A stretch of DNA of 64,000 nt from RPQJ01 sp963706535. GTDB lineage: Bacteria; Pseudomonadota; Gammaproteobacteria; Steroidobacterales; Steroidobacteraceae. A program made the position numbers and the translations under genes. This document shows, piece by piece, positions 1 through 9,044 of this stretch (position 1 is its first letter; each line of letters begins with the position of its first letter). The notes beneath the pieces were generated by a model. It was not told where the DNA came from, did no database searches, and saw nothing but the letters and a program-made list of their open reading frames with translations. The stretch spans positions 62,001 through 126,000 of the forward strand of contig CAVPMU010000003.1 of assembly GCA_963706535.1 (NCBI GenBank), given 5' to 3'.

Positions 1-482
1 GCCATGCCGGCCGGGCCGGAGCCCACGATGCCGACGCGGTAGCCGCTCGGCTCGATGTAGGGGATGTTGCTCCAGCCCTCGGCGATCGCCATGTCGCCGA
101 CCCAACGCTCGAGCCGGCCGATCGCGACGGGCTCGAGCGAGTCGCCGACCGTGCAGACACCCTCGCACTGGCTCTCCTGCGGGCAGACCCGACCGCATAC
201 CGCGGGCAGCAGGTTGGTCGCGGTGATGACGTTGTAGGCGCCGTGGTAATTCTTCTCGGTGATCTTGCGGATGAACTGCGGGATGTCGATGTTCACCGGG
301 CACCCGCTCACGCACGGCTGCTCCGGGCACATCAGGCAGCGGTCCGCCTCGCGCAGCGCGTCCTCGAGCCGGTAGCCGCAGTTCACCTCGTCGAAATTCC
401 TCGCGCGTACCGCGGGATCCTGCTCGCGTGGCGGCGTGCGCTCCTGCGGGATCGTGCGTATCGTCTTCTTCTTCGCGGCCAT
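1..482 (-). CDS. GltD/NfnB-like NAD(P)H-dependent oxidoreductase large subunit, N-terminal part only
   Basis: Only the first about 160 residues are in the window; the gene continues past base 1. It starts with a Lys-rich MAAKKK segment. It then has a Cys-rich region with two clusters of the kind C-x2-C-x4-C-x3-C (CLMCPEQPCVSGCP and CGRVCPQESQCEGVC), as in the N-terminal [4Fe-4S] domain of glutamate synthase small subunit, dihydropyrimidine dehydrogenase and NfnB. The nucleotide-binding GSGPAG motif comes just before the edge. The start ATG overlaps the stop of the upstream gene (TGATG), so the two are translationally coupled. That partner is an NfnA/SudB-like flavoprotein, so this is more likely an Nfn-type or sulfide-dehydrogenase-like complex than the GltBD enzyme. 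The assignment within the family is uncertain because the catalytic part is missing. Confidence 0.8.
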   Translation of the reverse strand, partial: MAAKKKTIRTIPQERTPPREQDPAVRARNFDEVNCGYRLEDALREADRCLMCPEQPCVSGCPVNIDIPQFIRKITEKNYHGAYNVITATNLLPAVCGRVCPQESQCEGVCTVGDSLEPVAIGRLERWVGDMAIAEGWSNIPYIEPSGYRVGIVGSGPAGM

Positions 483-1378
483 CAGCTCAATCCCCCGTTG
501 CTGCCCGCCGCGATTTCCGGGTTGCGCATGCGGCAATCGTTCTCCCAGCGCGCGGTCGCCTCGCGCTCCGTGGTCTTGAAGCGCTGCAGGCGGAACATCA
601 GGTCGTCGAAGTCCACGAGGTGGCCGTCGAAGTCCGGGCCGTCGACGCAGGCGAACTTGATGGCCTCGCCGATCTTCACGCGACATCCGCCGCACATGCC
701 CGTGCCGTCCACCATCACGGGGTTCAGGCTGACCATGGTCTTGATGCCCGCGGCGCGCGTCGCCTCGGCGCAGCCCTTCATCATGACCGGCGGTCCGATG
801 GCCACGCACTCGTCTATGTCGGGATGCGCCGCCATGGACCGCTTCATGCCCTCGGTCACCAGGCCCTTGATGCCTGCCGAGCCGTCGTCCGTGCACAGGA
901 CCAGCTCGTCGCAGGTGGCGCGAAACTTGTCCTCCCAGAACACGAGGTCACGGTTGCGGAACCCGAGGATGCCGATGACGTAGGCGCCACTCTCCTTGTA
1001 GGCGCGCGCCTGGGGGAAGACCGGGGCGACGCCGAGGCCGCCGCCCACGCACATCACCTTGCGGGCCGCGCCGATGTGGCTAGGGATGCCCATCGGGCCG
1101 ACCAGCGCGTGCAGGCAGGTGCCGACGCGGCAACCCTGCTGCATCTCCTTCGTCGTCTTGCCGACCGCCTGGATGACGAGCGTCACGGTGCCGCGCTCAC
1201 GGTCGAAATCGGCGATCGTCAGGGGTATCCGCTCGCCGTGCTCGTGCTCCATCACGATCACGAACTGCCCGGCGCGCGCGGCGCGGGCGAGCATCGGGTG
1301 GCGCACCTCCAGCATGAAGGTGACGTCCGAGTAATCCTCGCGCCGGACGATTTCGTTCCTGTTGCCTGACGGTTCCAA
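482..1378 (-). CDS. Ferredoxin-NADP reductase/dihydroorotate dehydrogenase electron-transfer-like subunit (NfnA/SudB type)
   Basis: This 298-residue protein has a ferredoxin-reductase fold: an N-terminal FAD-binding barrel (RIPLTIADFD region, about 50-60), an NAD(P)-binding region starting with VGGGLGVAP (about 112-120), and near residue 225-245 a cysteine set GMCGGCR...C of the type that holds a [2Fe-2S] cluster in the PyrK/NfnA group. It is predicted to pass electrons between NAD(P)H and its partner flavoprotein, whose start codon overlaps this stop. The pair probably interconverts NADH, NADPH and ferredoxin or polysulfide. The C-terminus extends about 50 residues past the cluster, as in subunits paired with a GltD-like partner. 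The 203 bp between this gene and the divergent TonB-receptor gene should hold both promoters. Confidence 0.8.
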   Translation of the reverse strand: MEPSGNRNEIVRREDYSDVTFMLEVRHPMLARAARAGQFVIVMEHEHGERIPLTIADFDRERGTVTLVIQAVGKTTKEMQQGCRVGTCLHALVGPMGIPSHIGAARKVMCVGGGLGVAPVFPQARAYKESGAYVIGILGFRNRDLVFWEDKFRATCDELVLCTDDGSAGIKGLVTEGMKRSMAAHPDIDECVAIGPPVMMKGCAEATRAAGIKTMVSLNPVMVDGTGMCGGCRVKIGEAIKFACVDGPDFDGHLVDFDDLMFRLQRFKTTEREATARWENDCRMRNPEIAAGSNGGLS

Positions 1379-1581
1379 GATCCTCTCCCCCTTTGGTGGG
1401 TGGCCGTGGCGTGGTTTGGAAATTGCGGTCAGCTAGTACCGCCTGGCGGCGGGTAGCCGCAATCCGTGTATTCGCGGACGGGGGGCCGGTCTTTGCGGAC
1501 ATCGGACTTGACGGCGGGCCCCGAGTGTCGCGTAATTGACACAGAATCCAGAAAGCCATTCCGGCGCTTGAACAGGGGAAG

Positions 1582-4083
1582 ATGCAAATGCACGACAGCC
1601 GCAGTCGCTCCTTGTCGATGTTCGTCTCGGGCATCCTGGCCGCCGCCGCGCCCGCCGCGCTGGCCCAGGACAAGGACAAGGACAAGCTCGAGAATATCGT
1701 CGTCACCGGCACCCGCGTCGCGGATCGCTCCGCCACCGAGACCGCGGTGCCCGTCGACGTGGTGACCAGCGAATCGCTCGCCAACGTCGGCCTGCCGGAG
1801 CTGAACCAGGCATTGTCCACCGCGCTGCCGTCGTTCAATTTCCCGCGCCCTGGCCTCGCCGACGGCACCGATACGATCCGCCCGGCTACGCTGCGTGGCC
1901 TGGCGCCGGACCAGACGCTGGTGCTGCTCAATTCCAAGCGCCGGCATGCCTCCTCGCTCGTGAACGTCAACGGCACGATTGGCCGCGGTGCCGCTGCGGT
2001 CGACCTCAATACGATTCCGACTGCCGCCGTGGGCTCGATCGAGGTGCTGCGCGACGGCGCCTCGGCGCAATACGGCTCGGATGCCATCGCCGGCGTCATC
2101 AACGTGCGCCTCAGGGAAGCGCGCGACGGCGGCGACCTGACGCTGACCTACGGCTGGCGCGAGACGGAGTACGAGGTCCCGACCGGCTTGCCGCCTGCCG
2201 GCGCCACGTGGTCGGCACCGTCGAAGATCAAGCGCAGCGAGTCCGATGGCGAGACTCTCACTGCGTCGCTGTGGAAAGGCTTCGCGCTCGGCGAGACGGG
2301 ATTCATCACCTTCACGGGCGAGTTCAAGGACCAGGCTCGCACCGAGCGCGGTGGCTGGGATGCGCGACAGCAGTACCCGCTCGTGAACGGCAGCTTCGAC
2401 CCTCGCGAGCAGACCATCGACCGCTTCAACGCCTGGTACGGCGAACCCGAGCTCGACCAGAAGACGATCTTCGTCAATGCGGGCGGCGACCTCGCGGGTG
2501 GCGCGCACCTCTACGGCTGGGCGAGCTACCAGGACCGCGACGCGCGTTCCGCCGGCTTCTTCCGCCGCGCCCTCGACGACCGCAACACCATCGAGATCTA
2601 TCCAAGCGGGTTCCTGCCGATCATCGCGCCGACGGTCACCGACTTCAGCGCCGCCGGCGGCGTCACCTGGGACTGGGGCGACTGGACGATGGACAGCTCG
2701 CTGGTCTACGGCTACAACGAGATGCAGTTCACCATCGAGAACACGCTCAACCGCTCGCTCGGCCCCCTGAGCCCGACCGAGTTCGACGCCGGCGGCTTCG
2801 ACTACGACCAGCTGGTCTTCAACTTCTCGGGCGTACGCGAGTTCGACTTCGGCGGCTTCGATTCGCCGGTGAACCTCGCGGCGGGTCTCGAGGCGCGCCG
2901 CGAGAGCTACTCGATCTTCGCCGGCGAGCGCGACTCCTACCGCAATGGTGGCGTGCTGCTGCCGAATGGCAATCCCACGGCGTCCGGCGCGCAGGTGTTC
3001 CCGGGCTTCCGCCCGGAGAACGAGGTGGACGAGAACCGCACCGCGGTCGGCGCCTACGTGGACCTCGAGGCCAACGTCACCGAGAAGCTGCTCGCGTCCG
3101 TCGCGGTGCGCGCCGAGGACTACTCGGACTTCGGCAGCAACTTCTCCGGCAAGCTCGCGGTCCGCTACGACTTCACGGACGCCTTCGCGCTGCGCGCCTC
3201 GGTGCAGAACGGCTTCCGCGCGCCGTCGCTGCCGCAGCAGTATTTTGCCACGACCTCGACGAACTTCATCGGCGGCCTCCCGTTCGACATCACCACGTTC
3301 CCGGTCACCGACCCGATCGCGCGGGCGCTCGGCGCGGAGCCGCTCGACGCCGAGGAATCGGTCAACCTCTCGATCGGCGCCGTGCTGCAGCTCGGCCCGG
3401 TCAGCATCACCATCGACGCGTACCGCATCGACATCGAGGACCGCATCGTACTGTCCGAGAACCTGACCGCGCCCAACGTGCGGGCCTACCTCGAGGACCT
3501 CGGCTTCATCGGGTCGGGCGGCGGCCGGTTCTTCATCAACGGCGTGGATACCGAGACCGAGGGCGTCGACGTGGTCGTGAACTGGCCGCTCGCGACGGAC
3601 CGTGCCGGCAACTGGGACTTCACGCTGGTGGCGAACTTCAACAGCACCGATGTCACGAAGGTGCCGGCGGTGCCCGAACTCGAGGACCTCGACCCCGCGC
3701 CGGTGCTGTTCGGGCGGGTCAACGTCCTCACCTTCGAGGAAGGCAACCCCAAGGACAAGTTCGCCGCGGTCGTGAACTGGAAGTCGGCGTCCGAGAAATG
3801 GGGCGCGACGGCGCGCGCGACACGCTACGGATCGGCGCTCGATCCCGACGCCAATCCGGCCAACGACTTCGACCTCGACGCCAAGACTCTGGTCGACCTC
3901 GAGGGCCGCTACGCGCTGACCGAGAAGATCAAGCTGGCGCTCGGCGCGGAGAACCTGCTCGATGAGTACCCGGACGCGTTCCCGCCGTCGCGCAACGGCA
4001 CGGGCAACACGCCGTTCACCAACTTCTCGCCGTTCGGCCGGTCCGGTCGCTTCGTCTACGGCCGCGTGTCGGTCGGATTCTAG
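1582..4083 (+). CDS. TonB-dependent outer-membrane receptor
   Basis: An 833-residue outer-membrane transporter. Residues 1-28 form a signal peptide ending in ALA-Q. A TonB-box-like segment ENIVVTGTR follows at about 35-43, then a plug domain (TLRGLAPDQTLVLLNSKRRH, VEVLRDGASAQYGSDAIAGVINV-type motif at about 150-175) and a long beta-barrel ending in Phe (VSVGF). It is predicted to import a substrate that cannot pass porins, using energy from TonB-ExbBD. The substrate cannot be read from the sequence: there is no adjacent sigma/anti-sigma pair, and no carbohydrate gene downstream other than a cupin protein 53 bp away. The ATG at 1582 was chosen because it gives the complete signal peptide. The length is typical of Xanthomonadales-type receptors. 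Confidence 0.92.
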   Translation: MQMHDSRSRSLSMFVSGILAAAAPAALAQDKDKDKLENIVVTGTRVADRSATETAVPVDVVTSESLANVGLPELNQALSTALPSFNFPRPGLADGTDTIRPATLRGLAPDQTLVLLNSKRRHASSLVNVNGTIGRGAAAVDLNTIPTAAVGSIEVLRDGASAQYGSDAIAGVINVRLREARDGGDLTLTYGWRETEYEVPTGLPPAGATWSAPSKIKRSESDGETLTASLWKGFALGETGFITFTGEFKDQARTERGGWDARQQYPLVNGSFDPREQTIDRFNAWYGEPELDQKTIFVNAGGDLAGGAHLYGWASYQDRDARSAGFFRRALDDRNTIEIYPSGFLPIIAPTVTDFSAAGGVTWDWGDWTMDSSLVYGYNEMQFTIENTLNRSLGPLSPTEFDAGGFDYDQLVFNFSGVREFDFGGFDSPVNLAAGLEARRESYSIFAGERDSYRNGGVLLPNGNPTASGAQVFPGFRPENEVDENRTAVGAYVDLEANVTEKLLASVAVRAEDYSDFGSNFSGKLAVRYDFTDAFALRASVQNGFRAPSLPQQYFATTSTNFIGGLPFDITTFPVTDPIARALGAEPLDAEESVNLSIGAVLQLGPVSITIDAYRIDIEDRIVLSENLTAPNVRAYLEDLGFIGSGGGRFFINGVDTETEGVDVVVNWPLATDRAGNWDFTLVANFNSTDVTKVPAVPELEDLDPAPVLFGRVNVLTFEEGNPKDKFAAVVNWKSASEKWGATARATRYGSALDPDANPANDFDLDAKTLVDLEGRYALTEKIKLALGAENLLDEYPDAFPPSRNGTGNTPFTNFSPFGRSGRFVYGRVSVGF

Positions 4084-4096
4084 TCCTTGCTGAAAC

Positions 4097-4120
4097 GGAC
4101 CCCGGCGCGAGCCGGGGTCC
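4097..4120 (+). terminator. GC-rich hairpin between TonB receptor and cupin gene
   Basis: A perfect 10-bp inverted repeat (GGACCCCGGC / GCCGGGGTCC) with a GCGA loop lies 13 bp after the receptor stop. It has no T-tract: the sequence continues directly into the ribosome-binding site GGAGGA of the next gene. It may be an attenuating or mRNA-stabilising hairpin rather than a full terminator. Confidence 0.4.
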
Positions 4121-4136
4121 CCATGGAGGACTCGCG

Positions 4137-4598
4137 ATGCCTATCCACGCGCGCCAGGGCGCCTCGCTTGCAATGCTCGTCGGGATCGCACTGGCCGGGG
4201 CCTGCCTGGCGCAGGACGCCGGCCCGCCCCTCGCGATGACGATGGACGATCCGTCCCTGAAGTGGGGACCGTGCCCGCCGGTATTCCCTGCTGGCTGCGA
4301 AATCGCGGTGCTGCACGGCGATCCGTCGGCCCCGAATGCCGACGTCTTCTTCAAGGTGCCGGCGAATTACGCGATCCCGCACCACTGGCACAGCTCTGCC
4401 GAGCGCATGGTGCTGGTATCAGGCGAGTTGCACGTCACCTACGACGGCCACGACACGGCCGTCCTGACGCCCGGCATGTACGCCTACGGTCCCGCGGCGG
4501 CACCCCACCGGGCCGACTGCAAGGACGCGGGACCCTGCGTACTCTTCATCGCCTTCGAGGGTCCGGTGGACGTGCAGACGGGCGATCAGAAGCCGTAG
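4137..4598 (+). CDS. Secreted cupin-domain protein
   Basis: A 153-residue protein with a signal peptide (cleavage near CLAQ-D, residue about 23) and one cupin barrel. The first cupin motif is visible as HHWHSSAERMVLVSGELHV (about 84-102): two His and a Glu suited to bind a metal. The second motif is weaker (PGMYAYGPAAAPH, about 113-125). It resembles ChrR-like or DUF4437-type periplasmic cupins. Ribosome-binding site GGAGGA lies 10 bp before the ATG. The last 13 bp overlap the end of the convergent bcsS gene. Its position directly after the TonB receptor suggests co-expression. The substrate is unknown. Confidence 0.75.
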   Translation: MPIHARQGASLAMLVGIALAGACLAQDAGPPLAMTMDDPSLKWGPCPPVFPAGCEIAVLHGDPSAPNADVFFKVPANYAIPHHWHSSAERMVLVSGELHVTYDGHDTAVLTPGMYAYGPAAAPHRADCKDAGPCVLFIAFEGPVDVQTGDQKP

Positions 4599-5278
4599 CC
4601 CAGCTCGATGCCGCCGTAGGCTCCATCGGCATCGTCCTGGAAGCGGTAGCCGGCCTTGAGCCCCACGCTCCAGCGATTGCCGGCCGGCCGCAGCACGAGC
4701 ACCAGGCCCGCGGCGGTCGAATCGGCCTCGTCGTTGCCGTTGGCCACGAACTCGGCGCCCAGGGATTTCGTCGGCGAGACAGCGCGCATCAACCGCACGC
4801 GGCCCCAGTACGCGTCCTGCTCGTTGGACCACGACCCGATTGCCCCGGCGCGCCACGCCTCGGCCACGGACCGCTCGGCCTCGAATTGCAGCTTGGCGCC
4901 GAGCTGGCTGCCACGGGCACTTGCCTCGCGATCGTCGGGGGACAGGGACGTGTCCGTGTAGCGCAGTCCGATCCAGCCGGTGACCCAGCCCTGGGCGGAC
5001 GAGCTGCCGTAACCGAGCGCCGCTTCGGCGCCGAGTGCGTTCGCCTTCACGCGCCCCACGCCGCCGTCGTATTCGTAGCCGAATCGATCGACCCAGTAGC
5101 GCTGCAGGAAGCCACGACCGTCGGCGCGGCCTGGCAATGGCAGCACGAGGCCCGCATAGCCGTAGTACGCCGCGTCGGCCACCTCACCGCCCGCGAGGAA
5201 GAGGCGCGACTCCGCGTCGGCCGCCGCCGGGGCAATCGCCAGCGCCGCGAGCAACAGCAGCGAGCGCACGGCGCTCAT
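4586..5278 (-). CDS. bcsS: BcsS-like outer-membrane protein linked to cellulose synthesis
   Basis: A 230-residue protein with a signal peptide (MSAVRSLLLLAALAIAPAAADA). The rest is made of alternating aromatic/Gly strands ending in GIELGYGF, as expected for a small beta-barrel of the BcsS type. Typical phrases include YYGYAGLVLPLPGRADGRGFLQ (split here by family variation) and GYGSSSAQGWVTGWIGLRY. The ATG overlaps the stop of the preceding glycosyltransferase (ATGA), so the two are translationally coupled. BcsS is a poorly understood accessory protein found with cellulose synthase genes. Here it stands in for the usual BcsB/BcsC, which are absent nearby. The family assignment rests on recalled sequence character and on context. 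Confidence 0.6.
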   Translation of the reverse strand: MSAVRSLLLLAALAIAPAAADAESRLFLAGGEVADAAYYGYAGLVLPLPGRADGRGFLQRYWVDRFGYEYDGGVGRVKANALGAEAALGYGSSSAQGWVTGWIGLRYTDTSLSPDDREASARGSQLGAKLQFEAERSVAEAWRAGAIGSWSNEQDAYWGRVRLMRAVSPTKSLGAEFVANGNDEADSTAAGLVLVLRPAGNRWSVGLKAGYRFQDDADGAYGGIELGYGF

Positions 5279-7467
5279 GCGGTCAGCCTGTAGAGATAGA
5301 TGGGCGCGGCGTGCGTCTCGAGTACTTCGCCGTCCGCCACGCGGCCGACGATGCCTCGCGGCCCGGTCGGCGTGACTTCCTCGGCGACCAGTCGCCCGTT
5401 CGCCGGCAAGGCGCCGAGCGATACCACGGTGCGTGCGCCCGCCTTCGCGTCCTCGGCGGAAATGAAGCCGACACCCGCCTCCGCCTCGGCGTTGACCCGC
5501 CGATAGAGCAGCGGCGCCCAGCGCTGGCGAGCGAGTCGACGCGGCTGGTGCTTCACGCCGCGCACCGCATCGTTCACCCGCTCGAGCGGCGTGTGGATTC
5601 GGTCCTCGAGGCCGTTCAGGCGCCATTGCAGGTCGGAACCGAACAGGAACATCTCGAGCTGGTTGCGCTCGTCGGAGAGCCCCCAGCGAAACTCGCAGCC
5701 AAGGGCCACTGGCGCCGGCGCGTCCTTTTCGCCGGAGGTGAGCAATGCGCGCACCGCCAGCGCTACTGGCAGCGGACCGGTCGGCAGCAGCAGTTCGCCG
5801 CGCAATTCGTCGCCCACGCCCGCACCGTCGACCGGGTCCCCGATGAGTCGGCATCCAAGCGGCGAGATGTCGGTCGCGAGGCTCACCGAGCGACCGGACG
5901 GCGTCTCGATGCGCATTGGGACCGGCAGCGGGAAGCGATACTCGCGCCGATGGAAATTCGCGGCGCGCAATGCGTAGCGGATCGCCAGCGCCGCCACGCC
6001 GAAGGTGAGCGCCGCCCACATCACGTTCGCCACCAGAGCGCCGAGCGGCAGCGCGCCCGCCCGCCAGTGCATGACGATGCCGATCGGGATCGCCACCGCG
6101 TTCAGCACCAGCACCAGGTACTGGGGCCAGAGCGTGCGGCGCGTGGCCTCCTTCTCCCGCCCCATCGTCTTCGGCGTCACCACGAAGCGCAGCTTGCGCA
6201 GGAAAAAGCCGAAGGTCGCCGTGATGAACACCGCGAAGCGCATCATGTTGTACTGCTCGGTGAGCAGGCTCCGTCCATAGCCGCGGGCCACTTCCTCGAA
6301 TACCCAGAACGTGAGGACGTAGTACGGCACGAAGCGCAGGAGGAACTCGCGGTCGACCGCCATGATCGGCATGACGCCGGTCGTGAGCACCACCACGGGC
6401 GCGAGGAAGAAGATGGCCCGCTGCCAGCCCTCGAAGTAGGCGAGCATGGTGGCGAGGTAGGAAATCCTCTGACCAGCCGACAACCCGCGCGCGAACACGA
6501 TGCCTTCCTGGCGCCACACCTGCATCGCGCCCTGCCCCCAGCGCAGGCGCTGCTTCAGGAACGGAATCGCATTGGACGGCGCCAGCCCGAAGGCGAGCGA
6601 GCGGGCGTAGTACACGGAGCGCCAGCCGCGCTTGTGCAGCTTGAGCGAGGTGTGGATGTCCTCGGTGACCGTGCCCGTGGCGAAGCCGCCGATGTCGTCG
6701 AGCGCCGCGCGCCGGATCACCGCGCAGCTGCCACAGAAGAAGGCGGAGTTGAGCCGGTCCTTGCCGGCCTGTATCACCCGGAAGAACAGCGTCTGCTCGC
6801 TCCACACGATCGACTCGCGACGGTTGAGGCGGTGCTGGAACGAGTCGAGGTTGTAGAAGTCCTGCGGGGTCTGCACGAACGCCACGCGCGCGTCCGCGAA
6901 GAAGCCGAGCGTTTCCTCGAGGAAGCCGGGCGCCGGCGCATGGTCGGCGTCGAAGATCGCGATGAACTCGGCCGCGGTGTGTCCGAGCGCGTTGTTGAGG
7001 TTGCCGGCCTTGGCGTGCGAATTCTCGGTGCGCGCGAGATAGCGGCAGCCGAGTTCGTCGGCGAGCACCTGCATCTCGAGCCGGTTGCCGTCGTCGAGCA
7101 GCCACACCTCGGTGGCCTGCTTCATGCGCTGGGCCGCCATCACCGTCCGCCGCACCATGTCGACCGACTCGTTGATCGTCGGGACGAATGCCGCGACGGT
7201 CGCGCCCTCGGGCACCGGAAGCGGGCTGCGGCGCTCGAGTCGCCAGCACATCGCGAGGTAGAGCATCGCGCAGGCGAATCCAAACACCTCCGCGCCGTAC
7301 ACGAGGATGGAGAAGCCCATCGCGTCGGGATTGAAGCTCGACGGACGCCACGCGAGGTATGCGATGCCGACGACCACGAACGTCGCCACGAGCGCGCGTT
7401 GTGGCAGCGAGAGAGCCGCATATTTCGCGGCGGGCACCGCGGGTCCGCCAGTCACTTGGGTGTCCAC
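5275..7467 (-). CDS. bcsA: Cellulose-synthase-like family 2 glycosyltransferase with PilZ domain (BcsA-like)
   Basis: A 730-residue membrane glycosyltransferase. After two N-terminal membrane segments it shows the processive GT2 signature: DDG (about 130), DAD (about 175), the acceptor-binding TED (about 275) and QRLRW (about 310). Further membrane segments follow. A C-terminal PilZ domain begins near residue 505 with RREYR and continues with TDISPLGCRL (D-x-S-x2-G), the residues that bind cyclic di-GMP. It is predicted to polymerise UDP-glucose into a beta-glucan at the inner membrane, activated by cyclic di-GMP. It overlaps bcsS by 4 bp. It is shorter than E. coli BcsA (872 residues), and no bcsB, bcsC or bcsZ is visible. 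Curdlan-type or other beta-glucan synthesis is therefore an alternative. Confidence 0.85.
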   Translation of the reverse strand: MDTQVTGGPAVPAAKYAALSLPQRALVATFVVVGIAYLAWRPSSFNPDAMGFSILVYGAEVFGFACAMLYLAMCWRLERRSPLPVPEGATVAAFVPTINESVDMVRRTVMAAQRMKQATEVWLLDDGNRLEMQVLADELGCRYLARTENSHAKAGNLNNALGHTAAEFIAIFDADHAPAPGFLEETLGFFADARVAFVQTPQDFYNLDSFQHRLNRRESIVWSEQTLFFRVIQAGKDRLNSAFFCGSCAVIRRAALDDIGGFATGTVTEDIHTSLKLHKRGWRSVYYARSLAFGLAPSNAIPFLKQRLRWGQGAMQVWRQEGIVFARGLSAGQRISYLATMLAYFEGWQRAIFFLAPVVVLTTGVMPIMAVDREFLLRFVPYYVLTFWVFEEVARGYGRSLLTEQYNMMRFAVFITATFGFFLRKLRFVVTPKTMGREKEATRRTLWPQYLVLVLNAVAIPIGIVMHWRAGALPLGALVANVMWAALTFGVAALAIRYALRAANFHRREYRFPLPVPMRIETPSGRSVSLATDISPLGCRLIGDPVDGAGVGDELRGELLLPTGPLPVALAVRALLTSGEKDAPAPVALGCEFRWGLSDERNQLEMFLFGSDLQWRLNGLEDRIHTPLERVNDAVRGVKHQPRRLARQRWAPLLYRRVNAEAEAGVGFISAEDAKAGARTVVSLGALPANGRLVAEEVTPTGPRGIVGRVADGEVLETHAAPIYLYRLTA

Positions 7468-7604
7468 CAGTAGTGTCCTTGCCTGTTGTCGCAGGGGGAC
7501 ACTAATGGGCGCCCGACCGGCGAACCGGGCGCACGTCTCAGTCCGTGCGGCTTATGTCGCCTGCGGGCTCGGCGCCTGTGACGCCGCTCACACTCGCGGT
7601 CCGG

Positions 7605-8951
7605 TCAGGCGCCGCGGCCGGCGATGCGTCGCGCGAGGATGCCGTGGGCACGCCGGCCGAGCGGATAGCGCCACGCCAGCGCCAGCATGGGCAGGAGCAA
7701 CGCGCAAGGCCAGGCGACGAATGCCACCTTCAGGCCGAGCACGGCCGCCGGCGTGAGCGTCTCGCGTGCGCTCGTGAAGCCAAAGGCGGCGGGAATGCCG
7801 AGCGCAATCGCGCCGCCAATGCCCTGGTTCAACTTGGTCACCAGCGCCTGGAACGAGAAGAAGATCGCGGCGCGTTCCTGCCGGTTGCGCCACACGTCGT
7901 AGTCCACGATGTCGGCGAGCAGTGACGGCAGCGCGATCGACGACAGTCCGAGGAAGAAGCCGAAGGTCGCCATGATGACGACCATCGGGCGCAGCGATGC
8001 GGGCCCCGGGTCCAGGGTCGGCACCGCGAGCAGCGCAAGTATCATGCCCGCCGCGGCGACCGCCCAGGCGCGGTGCTTCTCGACGCGCCTCATCACCTGC
8101 AGCCACAGCGGCATGCCGAGCGCCATGGCTAGCGTCATCGGCAGCGCGATGTGCGGCACCTTGTCGCCGAGACCGAGATGCCGACTCGCGTAGATCACGA
8201 ACAGGCTGGACACGGCACCGGTCGCCAGCCCGAACAGCACCTGCGTGGCGAGGAAATAGCGCAGCGGCGGCGTGTCGCGCAGCGCCCGGTACAGGTCCGA
8301 CGGGCGGATGCGGTGCCGCGCCGCGCGGAGCGCCGGTTCGCGAACGGTCACGCACAGCAGCACGACCGCGATCGGCAGGCTCACCGCGATGAAGACGCCG
8401 ATCGCGCGCATGACCGGTGGCGAGAACTCGGTCGTGCCGCCGACCAGCAGCATGGGCGAGGCCATGAACAGCACCCCGCCCGCGAACCCGAGCAGTTGCC
8501 GCCACAGCGCGATGCGCGAGCGCTCGTGATAGTCGCGCGAGAGGCCCGCGGCCATCGCCGTATGCGGGATCTCGACCAGCGTCCATCCGAGCGTCACGGC
8601 CAGGTACCACAGCAGGAAATGCGCCTGGCCGGCCTGCGGTCCGGGGTTGTACAGGAACCATGCGCTCGCCCCCACCAGCGCCGCGCCCGCCAGCATCCAC
8701 GGCTTGCGCGTGCCGGAGCGATCCGACAGGTAGCCGATGAGCGGGTCCGTCACCGCGTCGAACAGGCGCGCGACGAGGGTGGCCGTCGCGAGGCCCGCGA
8801 GCGTCACCGCGCCGTATTCGAGGTAGAAATTCGGCAGTACCGCCGCGGTCGGCGACATCAGCATCGACAGCGGCAGGTTGACCAGGCCGAACGCGAGCAG
8901 CAGCGGCGTGGGCAGCTGCGGCCCGGCGGCCGTGTTTGCGCGGTCGGTCAC
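7605..8951 (-). CDS. MFS transporter of the glycoside-pentoside-hexuronide:cation symporter type
   Basis: A 448-residue protein with about 12 membrane segments. The loop after helix 2 reads FDAVTDPLIGYLSDRSGTRKPW, close to the GPH/MelB-family signature (D-x2-x-D-P...G-x2-SD-x-T-x-GRRRPW). A later motif is GLSSIALPSLLADIVDYD, also typical of the family (ADVVDYD). It is predicted to import a sugar or glycoside with a cation. GTG at 8951 is the only start that keeps the residues before helix 1; the next ATG falls inside helix 1. It is divergent from the M23 peptidase gene, with 93 bp between the chosen starts. The substrate is unknown. Confidence 0.8.
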   Translation of the reverse strand: MTDRANTAAGPQLPTPLLLAFGLVNLPLSMLMSPTAAVLPNFYLEYGAVTLAGLATATLVARLFDAVTDPLIGYLSDRSGTRKPWMLAGAALVGASAWFLYNPGPQAGQAHFLLWYLAVTLGWTLVEIPHTAMAAGLSRDYHERSRIALWRQLLGFAGGVLFMASPMLLVGGTTEFSPPVMRAIGVFIAVSLPIAVVLLCVTVREPALRAARHRIRPSDLYRALRDTPPLRYFLATQVLFGLATGAVSSLFVIYASRHLGLGDKVPHIALPMTLAMALGMPLWLQVMRRVEKHRAWAVAAAGMILALLAVPTLDPGPASLRPMVVIMATFGFFLGLSSIALPSLLADIVDYDVWRNRQERAAIFFSFQALVTKLNQGIGGAIALGIPAAFGFTSARETLTPAAVLGLKVAFVAWPCALLLPMLALAWRYPLGRRAHGILARRIAGRGA

Positions 8952-9044
8952 AGTTCTGTTTCCCGCTCGGCTGGAGGATTGCCTTGTCCCGGGAGCTGGC
9001 GTTAATTGTCCGTCGAGTCCGCGCGGCCGACGGACCCACCATCG

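Noticed and set aside
5035..7473. Plus-strand open frame of 812 codons opposite bcsA
   Set aside because: Shadow of the glycosyltransferase gene; no recognisable motif.
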